Assembly (NCBI RefSeq): GCF_026210795.1
Contig: NC_089445.1
Location: 3,782,001 to 3,846,000, forward strand
DNA: 64,000 bases
From: Rhizophagus irregularis
Lineage: Eukaryota > Glomeromycota > Glomeromycetes > Glomerales > Glomeraceae
Reading direction: 5' to 3'
Positions 49,780 to 60,724 of this stretch are shown here, in pieces; positions within the stretch are counted from its first letter, which is position 1; each line of letters opens with the position of its first letter. Under the pieces are notes generated by a model that saw only the letters and a program-made list of their open reading frames with translations, had not been told where the DNA came from and did not search any database. The position numbers and the translations under genes were made by a program.

Positions 49780-51700
49780 CTAACAAATCCAGTATACGTT
49801 AAATTCCTTAATTCCCATTTGTTTCTACAAATTGGAGATGATTTTCCTACAAAAAAAAAAGAAAAAACATTAAAATAACGTTTTTTTTTAAGTTTCAAGT
49901 TTTAAAAATCAAAACGTTACCTGTAGGATGGCAAATCGGAGCCAATTTCCATACAAAAAAATTAATAAAATATAATAAAAAATGTTAAATTAAACATTTT
50001 TATTAAGTTTCGTCAAAAAGTTTTGAAAAATCGAAACTTTACCTGCGGGATTCCAGTACAATTTGGAGCTGATTTCCCTGCAAAAAAAATAATAAAATCT
50101 AATAAAAAAATGTTAATTTAAACGTTTTTTTATTAAATTTCGTAAAGTTTCAAAACTTTGAAACTTTACTTGCAGGATTCCGGTATCCAATTTGGAGCCG
50201 ATTTCCTGCAAAAAAAAATAATAAAAAATAATAAAAAAAACGTTAAATTAAACGTTTTTTTTATTAATTTGCGTCAAAAAGTTTTGAAAATCAAAACTTT
50301 ACTTGCGGGATTCCGGTATCCAATTTGGAGCTGATTTCCTGCAAAAAAATTAATAAAAATAATAAAAAAATGTTAAATTTAAATGTTTTTTTATTAAGTT
50401 TCGTAAAGTTTCGAAACTTCAAAACTTTACCTGCGGGATTCCGGTATCCAATTTGGAGCTGATTTCCTGCAAAAAAAAAATAATAAAAATAATAAAAAAC
50501 GTTAATTTAAACGTTTTTTTATTAATTTGCGTCAAAAAGTTTTGAAAATTGAAACTACTTGCGGGATTCCGGTATCCAATTTGGAGCCGATTTCCTGCAA
50601 AAAAATTAATAAAAATAATAAAAAAACGTTAAATTTAAACATTTTTTTATTAATTTTTTTCAAAAAGTTTCGAAAAATCGAAACTTTACTTGCAGGATTC
50701 CGGTATCCATATTGGAGCCGATTTCCCTGCAAAAATATTAATAAAATATAATAAAAAACGTTATATTAAACGTTTTTTATTAATTTTTTTCAAAAAGTTT
50801 CAAAAAATTAAAACTTTGCATGTGGGATTCCAGTATCCATATTGGAGCCGATTTCCTTGCAAAAATATTAATAAAATATAATAAAAAACGTTATATTAAA
50901 CGTTTTTTATTAATTTTTTTCAAAAAGTTTTGAAAAATCGAAACTTTGCATGTGGGATTCCGGTATCCATATTGGAGCCGATTTCCCTGCAAAAATATTA
51001 ATAAAATATAATAAAAAACGTTATATTAAACGTTTTTTATTAATTTTTTTCAAAAAGTTTTGAAAAATCGAAACTTTGCATGTGGGATTCCGGTATCCAT
51101 ATTGGAGCCGATTTCCCTGCAAAAAAAATAATAAAATATAATAAAAAACGTTATATTAAACGTTTTTTATTATTTATTTTCAAAAAGTTTCGAAAAATCG
51201 AAACTTTACCTGCGGGATTCCGGTATCCATATTGGAGCTGATTTCCCTGCAAAAAAAATAATAAAATATAATAAAAAACGTTAAATTAAACGTTTTTTAT
51301 TAATTTTTGTCAAAAAGTTTCGAAAATTCGAAACTTTACGGTATTCCTACAATAATATTAAAAAAAAAAACGTTAAACATTTTTTTCAAAGAAGTTTCGA
51401 AAATGCGAAACTTATCTGGAATATCGGCGTCCACGTTGGAGCCGATTTCCTATACAAAAGTAAAAAAAAACATTTTTAGTAATATTAAAAAACGTTTTTT
51501 AAAGTTTCGAAACTTTTGTTTCGAAACTTATCTTTGGAAATCGGTATCCAAGTAGGAGCCGATTTCCTATATAAAAGTATAAAAAAAAATGTTAGAAAAC
51601 GTTTTTTTTATAAAGTTTTGAAGAAATTCTTCGAAACTTACCTTTAGAATTCGGTATCCAAGTAGGAGACGATTTCTTATTTAAAAGTATAAAAAAAAAT
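49780..51700 (-). CDS. Tandem array of about 15 microexon-intron units, unknown gene
   Basis: The unit (about 125-135 bp) on the - strand is a T-rich tract with TTGCAG, then a 36-nt block GAAATCGGCTCCAAATTGGA... ending CCGGAATCCCGCAG, then GTAAAGTTTCGA. The block would encode EIGSKLDTGIPQ. Units start near 49922, 50054, 50177, 50310, 50440, 50567, 50699, 50829, 50959, 51089 and 51219, with more diverged ones at 51420, 51540 and 51650. The exon-like block and both splice borders are the best conserved part; the intron part is mostly A/T. Some units have an extra G (37 nt) and some have GC instead of GT donors, so not every unit can be in frame. Neither a start exon nor a signal peptide was found; 51900 upstream has stops. 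It could be a captured repeat-protein gene, active or decayed. Confidence 0.5.
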
Positions 51701-52129
51701 GTTAGAAAATGTTTTTTAAAGTAATAGTTTTGCAAAAAAAAAATTAATAAAATCAGAACGTTAACTAATGTTCCGATTGAAAATATTAAATGAAAAGTTA
51801 AAAAACGTTTCATAAAAAATAAAAATGTTAAAAATTGGAACATTATTTCCGATAAAAAATTAAAAAAAAATCCCAAAACGTTTAAAACTGTTTTGTTTAG
51901 GAATGAAGTTAGATGAAGATAAAGTTTCGAAACTTTAGTTTAAATAAAGTCTAAATTCGGTAATAGATCAACTAATTGCCAGATTAAATTTACTGTGGCT
52001 GCGCTTAAGACATCATAAGTTGATTTTGAAAAATCGTTTATTCGAATAACTTCTGAAATTGAGCCAATTTTTCCATGCCCGAAAGTTTTGATTTTGACCA
52101 GTGCAATTTGATATAAAAGTGCCATAAAT

Positions 52130-52740
52130 CAGACAATATTAGGCAAATTTTAAGCTGTTAATCAAATATGATAATTTTTTGCTAAATTTTTATTGAATTT
52201 TTATTGAATTGTCAATTTTCCATAAATCTGAAGTACATATTTGAATATTGGGTAAATTTTAGGTTGATTTGCCATTTTGTCAGATTTTTTTTTTTTAATT
52301 TCAACCAGCATCAATCAGCCATCAATCAAATATAATGATTTTTTGCTGAATTTTTATTGAATTTTTATTGAATATTTATTGAATTGTCAATTTTCCATAA
52401 ATCTGAAGTACATATTTGAATATTGGGCAAATTTTAGGTTGATTTGCTATTTTGTCCATTTTTTTTTTTATTTCAACCAGCATCAATCGGCCGTCAATCA
52501 AATATAATGATTTTTTGCTGAATTTTTGTTGGATTTTTATTGAATTTTTATTGAATTGTCAATCTTTCATAAATCAGAAGTGCATATTTGAATATGGCAA
52601 ATTTAGGCTTGATTTGCCATTTGTCCATTTTTTTTTTTGATTTCAACTAGCATCAATCAGCCGTCAATCAAATATAATGATTTTTTGCTGAATTTTTATC
52701 AAATTGTCTGATTGGCATCAATCAGATGTGCCGATTTATA
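52130..52740. repeat. Three to four direct repeats of about 175 bp
   Basis: Each unit contains ATTTTTTGCTGAATTTTTAT, CAATTTTCCATAAATCTGAA, and CAACCAGCATCAATCAGCC. Located in the right subterminal part of the CACTA-like element. Confidence 0.8.
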
Positions 52741-53907
52741 ATGTTAGTCAATTTTGGTCTGATTTTTGGCCGATTTTCCATATGTCCGATTTTTTTGATT
52801 TTGACCAGTGCAAATAACAATATCACAGTATTTAATAAGAAGTTGAACTTGAGTTGGATTCATTTAAAATAAGCCAACTAGTCAATTATCTGGTCCTTCA
52901 AGACGCATTTTAATAATTCACTCTGGTTCTTCATATTGCAGTTCTAAAAGTTTAATAAGAATTGATTGTCCATTACCTGCCTTTGATGATTAGTAGTAGT
53001 TTTAAAATGATAAATAATATTATACAAATCCCTTTTATAAATGTAAATATCAGAATATTTTGATGACAATAAACAGTATTGCATTCCTGCACTTATGTGA
53101 TCGTCCAATGTAAAAAATCAGATATTACTAAGTATATTTGAAGGTAATTTTCAATACTTTGGAGCATATTGAGCAACATTATTGTTGCAATCATAGTTAT
53201 GATGAGTAACAAAACTGGTAATTTTTACAGAATCTGTATTCTTTATTCTATTGACATTACATACCCAAGAACAATTTATCTTTTCTAATTGTCGATTTCT
53301 TTGTTGCATAAGATCAATAACCTTCTTTGATTTACAAATTCTTCTATGATAACATTCAAAAGACCTTTATACAATAATTGATTTATTAGTTTTATCTTTC
53401 TCTATTTGTCCTTTTATGATTACAAGTCCATTTGATTTTGCATACTGATTAAAAAAACGTTCTGCAAAGTTATAATTGTCAAAAATCATTCCAATTTCTG
53501 GTGAAATTGAATTCAGATCAATTTCTGTTTCCTCTTTTTGGTACTCAAAACCATCTATAGTTGAAAATTTAGTTAAATATTAAAAAAATCAACGTTAATA
53601 AAACAAAACTGTATACTAATACTTACCGAATTATTAGCAATATAACTGTAGCTATTATTATCATCAAATATTATTGTAGGATCATTCAATTATTATAATT
53701 ATCAATATTCATTTTGGAAAGAAAAGAAAGTATATATATGAAAAAAATAAAAAGGAAGAAATATTTTGTAACTTTTTATCAAAAAAAAAAATTTTTTTTA
53801 TACATGAAAAGAAAAAGATACTCTCCTGAAATTATTTTGATTTGATTTAAATTAGTAAATAAAATAATATCGTAATAATCACGTGAAGTAAACTTTGCGA
53901 TGATGAT

Positions 53908-54151
53908 TAAGGTTGCGTGCCGAAACCTAAGGGTTTAGGCAAGATAGCGTTTCGCCGAAAAGCGAAATTCTGCCAAAACTATATTAAAGTTATATTAAAA
54001 AACTGGCGAAACTTTGGAGAAAGGCGAAACTGCCAAAACTTATTATAAATGCTGAAACTGCCAAAACTCTGCCAAAACTATAATAAATCTATAGTAAAAT
54101 TTTGACGAAACTAATCGTAGGATTTTGAGGAGATTTAGACAAGCAACCTTA
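53908..54151. mobile_element. hAT MITE with TAAGGTTGC ends
   Basis: 244 bp with ends TAAGGTTGCGTGCCGAAACC and GCAACCTTA, and 8-bp TSD ATGATGAT (53900-53907, 54152-54159). The terminus is almost identical to that of the 4.47-kb hAT element at 59061-63531, so it is a deletion or derivative of that family. CGAAACTGCC repeats fill the interior. Confidence 0.85.
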
Positions 54152-54413
54152 ATGATGATTACCTGCGATAATACTAAGATTTTATCTAAAAATGAAGTCA
54201 GATTTTATTTTATAAAAAATTATAATTTCATATTTTTCAAAGTAATAAAATTTAAAAATAAATGTTTTATACTAATTATTAAGGGTAGAGTAAACATACA
54301 TAGTAATTCGCATGCAAATTTTTTTTCGTGTAACAATAACTGATCTTTGTGTAACACTGTAATTTCGGCTGAAATTAATTATGAAATTATATTTTATTAT
54401 ATTTATACTATAA

Positions 54414-56360
54414 TTATTTTACATAATAATGCCAAGTTTGCATATTAGCGTTTGCTTGTGCATCTCGTACCACACCTATTACTACAATACTACTAGATAA
54501 ACTTGTACCACCTTCAAATGGTTTTCGCAGTATTATTTTCTCTTGAACTAAACCTCGAACAACTAATTCGGCCAATGCAAACTGAACTAGTTCTTTAGTT
54601 TTTAATACCTTTCGCTTTTCAGTTGGGAATATAGACAATGTATCCCATTTTTTTTGTTTTATCCTCTTTGTTTTTCCACCTCTAAAAACATCAATAATAT
54701 CATCTGGACTAACTTGTTCTTCTTGCGTAAGAAACTCAACTACTTCTAGTAATTTCATTATTTCTTCCTTTCCATCAATTAGTTTTGGTCTATTGGCAAT
54801 TCTTTTAATACAGTTATCACATCTTTCGCATACAGATGGCTTCTCTTCATCAGGCCATGCTTGATACTTCCAAATTAATTGTTGATGACATTCATATTGC
54901 GAAATGCAATAGTAAAAAACTTCAAAAATTTTACTTGCAACTCGTTCAAGTTTATTGGTCAAATTCTGTTCACTGGCCGTAATAGATTCTCTATCAAAGT
55001 AAATACAATTAAATAACAAGATGAAAAGAATTCAGTAATAATAAAAGGTAAATATTTACGTGTCTCGATATTCTGCTATTATTGAATAATTTGTGCGAAT
55101 ATCTTTTTTACTAAAAAATATAACATGTATCGCAGTGTTTCCATCACGTCCTGCACGCTCAGCTTCTTGAATAAGATTAGCTGCAAAAGATGTACGATTA
55201 GAATATTATGATAAAAAATAAGGTACTATTGTATTATACTTTACTCATGCTCATTGGTGCTTCCGCATGAATAACTGCACGTATATCATTTGAATTAATC
55301 CCCATTCCAAATGCAGATGTTGCAACCATTACTTGTATATGGTTATATTTCCAATTATTCATTGTTATTTTTCTCTCATCATCACGCAAACCACCATGAA
55401 AATATCCCACTGAAATATTTGTTAAATTTTCCTGTAATTTATTATACAAGCGCTCACAGTTGGAATGTGTTGCACAATATATAATAAAACGTCCAGGTAA
55501 ATATCTTTTTATTATATCTACAATGTTAGTAATATATTGATTATGAATTTCTTTTCGTTCATTTACATTAAAAATTATTTCTGATCGATGACTTGTAGAA
55601 TCACGAACTAAAGTGAATTTGTCATTTTTAATAGTCAGATTTGTGAGAATTTCATCTACTTCTGATCGAGTACATGTTGCTGTAAGTAACATAATTGGTG
55701 CTGATTTCCATTGTTGTTTTAATATTCCAAGTTGAGTCCAAGCTTTTCTAAAATATATATAATTATTTGTATTTGTAATTATAAAAAATTGTAAGCATTT
55801 ATTATATTTACCTAAAATCTTGATATGCTAATATACAGTGTGCTTCATCAATTACAAATTGAACCTTTTTTTGTTCATAAAGTTGTGAAATAAATCTACA
55901 AAATCCTCCATTAGATATTAGTTTTTCGGGTGTAACAAATAACACCTTTGTCAATCCACATGCTACTTCTTCAAATATTTTTTCTTGAATACTAGTTCCT
56001 TGTGTTAGATTAGCATATAAGGTTGCACATGGAATGCCTACTTTTATTAGTTCACGCTAAAAAAAAAGAAATTAGAATAATGCATTATACTAATACAATA
56101 ATAATGATTATAACCTTTTGGTCTTCCATAAGTGCTTTAAGCGGACTAAAGATAATGGTAAGACCTTTGAAACAAATAGCCGATAAAGCATAGCACAAAG
56201 TTTTTCCTCCACCGGTTTTTATAGATACAAATGTATCATTACCATTCAAGTAAGAAATAATTGCTTCCAATTGTCCATTTCGAAGCCTATCAAACCCAAA
56301 AACATTTTTTGCGGCAAAGATGATAAGTGTTTCTATTTTAGGTATTTCTGGTCGTTGTCA
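54414..56360 (-). pseudogene. RecQ-family DNA helicase region with RQC domain (3' half of the fusion)
   Basis: Motifs occur in the right order: FGFDRLRNGQLEAI, Walker A TGGGKTLCYAL (56216 down), IIFSPLKALMEDQ, LFVTPEKL, DEAH box FVIDEAHC (55849-55838), MLLTATCT, RFIIYCATH, YFHGGLRDDER, VATSAFGMGIN, and motif VI QEAERAGRDG. Then the zinc-binding YECHQQ and CERCDNC, and a winged-helix RQC segment. Motif VI normally reads QExGRAGRDG; here the first Gly is Glu, while the arginine finger is kept. Family role: ATP-driven 3'-5' unwinding. The helicase part is open from 56357 to the end, so it could be expressed alone only if a new start arose. Confidence 0.9.
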
Positions 56361-56642
56361 TTTGGGTATATATTTATCATTAGTAATTATTTGTTCCCAT
56401 AAACCAGTATCCACGTAAAATGAACAAACACTACATAAACCACGTGAACTTTTTTTTGCAAATGCATGACATGCAACACATTTTACAATTACATCAAAAT
56501 CCGTTAGAAGTTCTCCAAATGATGGCCAAAAAGTATCTTCATGAATTTGTTCAGATACTTTACTTTTATAAGATACCAATTCCTATATAAAAATTATTTT
56601 ATTTATCAAATATATTTTATAATTGACAGATTTTTCACATAC

Positions 56643-58207
56643 CTTATCAAAATCAAAACCGGCAAGTTCTTTTTTTTCGTTTGCATATTTTTCTTTTCTC
56701 ATTTCATTTCTTTGTTGAATGGTATTCTGATTTTTAATAACCTGCTAAGATCTTTCGTGAACAAATTTCAGTATATTACATATATCAGAATATGAAAAAT
56801 CTGTTCCGGTAGCTGCTATATGGACTTTTGAAATCATTGCATCTAATCCATCATTTTGATCAATTACTGCTAATGCATGTCGTACACTATATGAAGCCCA
56901 ATAATCGATTCGTTTATCCAAGTACTTGAGAATTTTCCTGTTGAATGTCTCATTATGAGAGGTACGGAGTGTAGTTACAAGTCCTTGGCCAAATGGTACA
57001 CGAAAAATTGTTGTAATAACATCTCTAAAATTATTAATTTCGGCTTTGGTATAATTTTTTAGAGTAGGTTGTTGCAACTGTAACTCTGGGTTATCTTTTA
57101 TCCAACAAACATCACTCCAACATATACTATGATCATCAAGTAAATGTCGAATCAAACCCTCCACTTGTATATACCGTGTTTCTTCTTCAGTCGGTATATT
57201 GTTTTTATTGTTTTTTCTTTGAATCCCAGCACTAAATATACAAGAGTTGAAATATCTCATAATATGTTGTTCAAAGGAATGCCAACGTGAATATTGCTTT
57301 TTTACTATTAATTTATTTGTATATTAGTATTAAAATTGATAAATAATGATTATGGAGTTTTTACTTACATAAATTCTTTCGGATATTTTTACTAACATGT
57401 TTTAGATCAGCAAATATGCGGCTTACTGCAGGAACACATGCCAAGGTTCGATTAGTTTCAAGATCACCATCTACACATATATGTAGGGTAAAATCAGTTT
57501 CTTCTAATATAGGCATTATATCATCTAATAATGCAAGCAAGATTGCGTGTTCCATTTGTCTTGACGTTCCATTGAAATTTCCATTATGTACTACAACCGA
57601 AGATTTATCAGATAATTGTATTGTACGAGAATTCTCTATTGTATGAAATGCAATTACAGGTTGGTAATCATATCCTAAAAATAAAATAAAGTTTAATTTA
57701 ATTATTCTGCTCATTTATTATATGACATTTATATATATTACCAGAAAAGTCTCCTAAATATAAGAATTCTCCACTGGCTTGATGTGCATTACGTGAATGT
57801 GACCACGAACAATCAAAGCCTATAGGCAACACTTTTTCTTGTCCTGGTAAACATGTATCTTCCAAATGATCCAGAATTTCAAGTAGAATTGTCCTACTAC
57901 TCATTTTTGCACTTTCAACAATGGGTTTATACATTCGATTTTGATAATTATGGTAAGATGTTTTGCTGCATTGGTTCGTTACTCCAATCGTTGCTAATGC
58001 AGTTTGAAGAGAGTTTCGGTTTATTTCACCAGAAAGTGTTGCCCCAGCGACTAAATGAGAATATTTTATTTCTGGATCTTCATTTGAATATTGCGTTGAT
58101 GTTTTACAAAGAAGACAATCAATATTACAAGTTATATTAAACCCTAATACTGTAGTATGAAATTTTCGGTTAGATACTACGTTATCAAGACAATTAGGGC
58201 ATGGTAA
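56643..58207 (-). pseudogene. DDE transposase-like region (5' middle of the fusion)
   Basis: After CPNCLDN and CNIDCLLC comes GFDCSWSHSRNAHQASGEF (about 57825-57770; candidate first Asp). Then FNGTSRQMEHAI, CVDGDLETNRT (candidate second acid cluster, about 57475) and FADLKHVSKNIRKN. Then TSHNETFNRKILKYLDKRIDYW and RHALAVIDQNDG. The GTSxxME, VDGD and KHxxKxxRKxL spacing resembles the Mutator-like transposase domain family as I remember it. KDZ-type or another DDE family is the alternative. The last exon of this part holds the TAG at 56745. Confidence 0.6.
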
Positions 58208-58866
58208 TTAAAGAAGGATGGAAAGATAATGTGAAGTACTCATAAAAATGGTTGAGCCAAGTTTTTTTTCTTCAATTTCATTTGCTACCAATTTTTTAAT
58301 TTCTCTTTTATTGTCAATATCTGTTTCATTTTTTGGAGTAATTTTTTCTTTTAATGTTTTAATAGTTCTATTTTGAGAATAAATAGTTTTTTTATGTTCC
58401 ATATTTTTTAACATCAAAACTTGTGTTTTTTTCGGGGATAACAGTTTTCCTCTAGATTCAACCTGAATTCCATGAAGGATAATATTTTCACTATTTTCAT
58501 CATTTTCATAAAGTATTGTATCAATTTTTTCTTGATCTCGTTTTAAACTACAGCGTAATGTTGCTTCTTTTTTTTTTGCATTGGCTAATTTTGGATTTTC
58601 CGGTTCTTGATCCTGGAAAAGAGTTGCAAATTTTTCATAAACAAGTTCTTTTAACTTGTTAACTATTTCTGGAACATTGAGGCCAAAAATGTATTGAATG
58701 GAATTGTTAGAATCAAGACCATATTTTTTTAGCATATAATGAAATGCAACTCGCTCAAGGCCTTGTGCTTTTTTTTCGGTATATAATGTATCAAAGCCAA
58801 ATTCCTTCCAATAAAAAAGTAACTGATTGTTACTCTCTAAAATTGACAATTTGAATCTTTTTTTGC
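58208..58866 (-). pseudogene. Coiled-coil linker of the fusion gene
   Basis: Open for over 210 codons from the acceptor at 58867 to the TAA at 58208. Hydrophilic, Lys/Glu-rich, with probable coiled coil (ILYENDENSENIILHG, then NRTIKTLKEKITPK). The reading frame continues unchanged after the TAA into CPNCLDN, so the stop is a point change rather than the gene's end. Confidence 0.65.
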
Positions 58867-59385
58867 CTATAAATAATAAATTTATATTATTAATGGTATT
58901 CTATCTAGATCCGAGTTAGAATTCAAAGTTTTGCTGATAAAGTAAACATACCTGCAATTGTAAATACTACATAACCCAGTAAAAGTGGTATTAATGACTG
59001 ATCTGTTTCTTGATTGCGAATAAAAAGATAACCGGCATTAGAATTTTTTTCCTCAGCAACTAAGGTTGCTTGCCGAAACTAGAGGGTTTCGGCAGAATGG
59101 CGTACGCGAAACTGCCGAAACTAGTTTCGCGAAATCATCGAAATGCCGAAACTGCGAAACCTATCAAAATCGCGAAACTGCCGTAACTTGCCGAAACTGT
59201 TTCGGCGTTTCGGCAATACTTTCTATATGATTTAATTAGAGTTTCGGCATTTAAACAATTTATAAGAATAAAGATTAAAGACAATATGATTTTTTGTATG
59301 TAAATATTTATTTTATAATATTTAATATTAAACTAATAAAATACACGATTAAAAATATAATAAAAATTAAAATTTAATAATATCT

Positions 59386-60056
59386 TTATCTTCTATGTGG
59401 GGACCTGCTTCTACCTCTTCTTCTATCTCTACTTCTGTCCCGTCTTCTATCTCTACTTCTATCTCGTCTTCTATCTCTACTTCTATCTCGTCTTCTATCT
59501 CTACTTCGATCTACTTCGATCGGGACCTGATCGCGACCTTCTTCTTTCCCTTCGCAATCTATATTCATATCGACGTCGATCATGCGCAGCATGCTGCCGT
59601 CGATACTCTCGTCTAAACAGATCTAAAATCCAATAAAAATATTAATGAATTGAATGAATTGCCTAAATAAAATTAATTTAAAATAATAATTAATAATAAT
59701 TACCAGTTTGTAACCAGAATTCATCGTTCATATCAGCAAAACACGCTCTATCGAAACTATTTGGGCTTATAATAGGAATGTCGTCATCATTATTATTTAT
59801 TATCCTACTGAGGTTTTCATAACCTCGTTTGAGGGCATTCCATTTTGTTTGGCATTGCCTGGGTGTCGCTGCAAATTCCGTTCGCAACGAACACCCTATT
59901 TGCTATTATTGTCCATGCATTTACATGATGACGGTTTGCAATTCTTTCGAATTGCTGATGTAAGTTTCTCCGCTCCACGATTAATTGCCTAGCTGCGTTA
60001 ATCGTCCATTGGAATACTGGTGGTGGCGGTGGGACAAAAGGTACTAATGCTGCCAT
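59386..60056 (-). pseudogene. Second hAT-borne gene: Myb/SANT-like domain with Arg/Ser repeat tail, frameshifted
   Basis: ATG at 60056, MAALVPFVPPPPPVFQWTI, then a trihelix/SANT-like region: HHVNAWTIIANRV, a one-base shift near 59885, and FAATPRQCQTKWNALKRGYE with the spaced Trp residues typical of Myb_DNA-bind_4-like domains. A Trp-containing helix (EFWLQTG) ends at a GTAATT donor (59703). The next exon, from about 59624, begins LFRREYRRQHAAHDRR, but the long RDRSRDRRRDRSRDRRR tail is in another frame. At least two shifts therefore break the product. Its place downstream of the transposase, same strand, inside the TIRs, makes it element cargo. Confidence 0.6.
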
Positions 60057-60394
60057 TTTTTATTTTTATGATTTTTTCGTAACTTGAAATTTGAAAATTA
60101 AATACAATTTGAAAATTAAAATACAATTTGGTTTTGAATTGCGAAAAAAAATTCAAATTTCATAATATTTATAATAATTTTAAAATTCGTTATAATGTTT
60201 AAAACATGAACTGATGAACATAATAACATTCTACATAATTAAAGTATTTGTAACAAAATAAACACAGTTTTGATTCTAATGTAATAAATTTAATTAACGC
60301 AGTTCTAAATTTTTTTTTGTAACGCAGTTCTTAAAATTTATTGATCTAATGTAATAAATTTAATTAACGAAGTCCTTAAAACTTATTGATTCTA

Positions 60395-60545
60395 ATATAA
60401 TATGCTTATCCTTATTCCTTAATTAAATTGCACTATTTTTAAAATATAATATGCTTATCCTTATTCCTTAATTAAATTGCACTATTTTTAAAATATAATA
60501 TGCTTATCCTTATTCCTTAATTAAATTGCAATGTTTTAAAATATA
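60395..60545. repeat. 49-bp tandem repeat, three copies
   Basis: ATGCTTATCCTTATTCCTTA starts repeat every 49 bp (60402, 60451, 60500). It lies between the two genes of the hAT element. Confidence 0.85.
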
Positions 60546-60724
60546 ATATAAAATTACAATTGCCTGCATTGCCTGCATAATTATATGTTAACTGGACTTT
60601 GATCGCGAATATTTTGCCCTGCATAATTACATCATTTATTTCCTAAATAGTATCATTATTTAAATCACATGATATTAGAATTAATTCTCATTGGATTAAC
60701 TATTGTAATTATTTCTCATTATTA

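Larger units (their letters stand above)
48950..52810. mobile_element. CACTA-like element (CACTGGTC ends, 3-bp TSD) carrying repeat arrays
   Basis: CACTGGTCGAAAT at the left and ATTTTGACCAGTG at the right, flanked by CAA on both sides (48947-48949, 52811-52813). Removing the element with one CAA rejoins the MULE reading frame locally (DIVI to CDNTC). Subterminal AATCGGC / GCCGATT motifs recur inverted. The interior holds a 22-bp minisatellite, a microexon-like array and a 3-4-unit repeat of about 175 bp, but no transposase, so it is non-autonomous. An inner ATTTTGACCAGTG at about 52091 may be the end of an older, shorter form. Confidence 0.75.
43638..53713 (-). pseudogene. FAR1/MULE (Mutator-like) transposase, interrupted by large insertions
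   Basis: The pieces form one gene read right to left. An ATG near 53713 (MNIDNYNN, then a frameshift) and an intron precede the FAR1-type DNA-binding region (FAERFFNQYAKSNGLV) at 53560-53340, with several stops. It runs to 52814, where the CACTA-like element cuts it. Beyond that element, from 48949, it resumes with CDNTC and FDMYLNLLVIIDNN of the DDE core, then SKYEVFFKNFYKSRN and QVLFPEIDLLLVDFVTSHIL, an intron near 48040-48130, and IDYNDIKEIWQIKG near 47930. After the 44.5-47.9 kb insertion block come the SWIM finger CTCMFIINQDLVCKYFF (about 44440), a helical tail, VVRKRGAPFKWLKSS and a degraded zinc knuckle (43638). Many frameshifts and stops mean it is inactive. Confidence 0.8.

Noticed and set aside
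50527-51555. Open frames across the 130-bp repeat array on both strands
   Set aside because: They read through the A/T-rich intron-like parts and are by-products of the repeat; the microexon reading explains the conservation better.
57416-58140. + strand frames within the transposase-like exons
   Set aside because: Shadows of the well-supported - strand exons.
59395-59636. Ser/Ile-rich and Tyr/Leu-rich frames on the + strand
   Set aside because: Antisense of the Arg/Ser repeat tail of the hAT-borne second gene.
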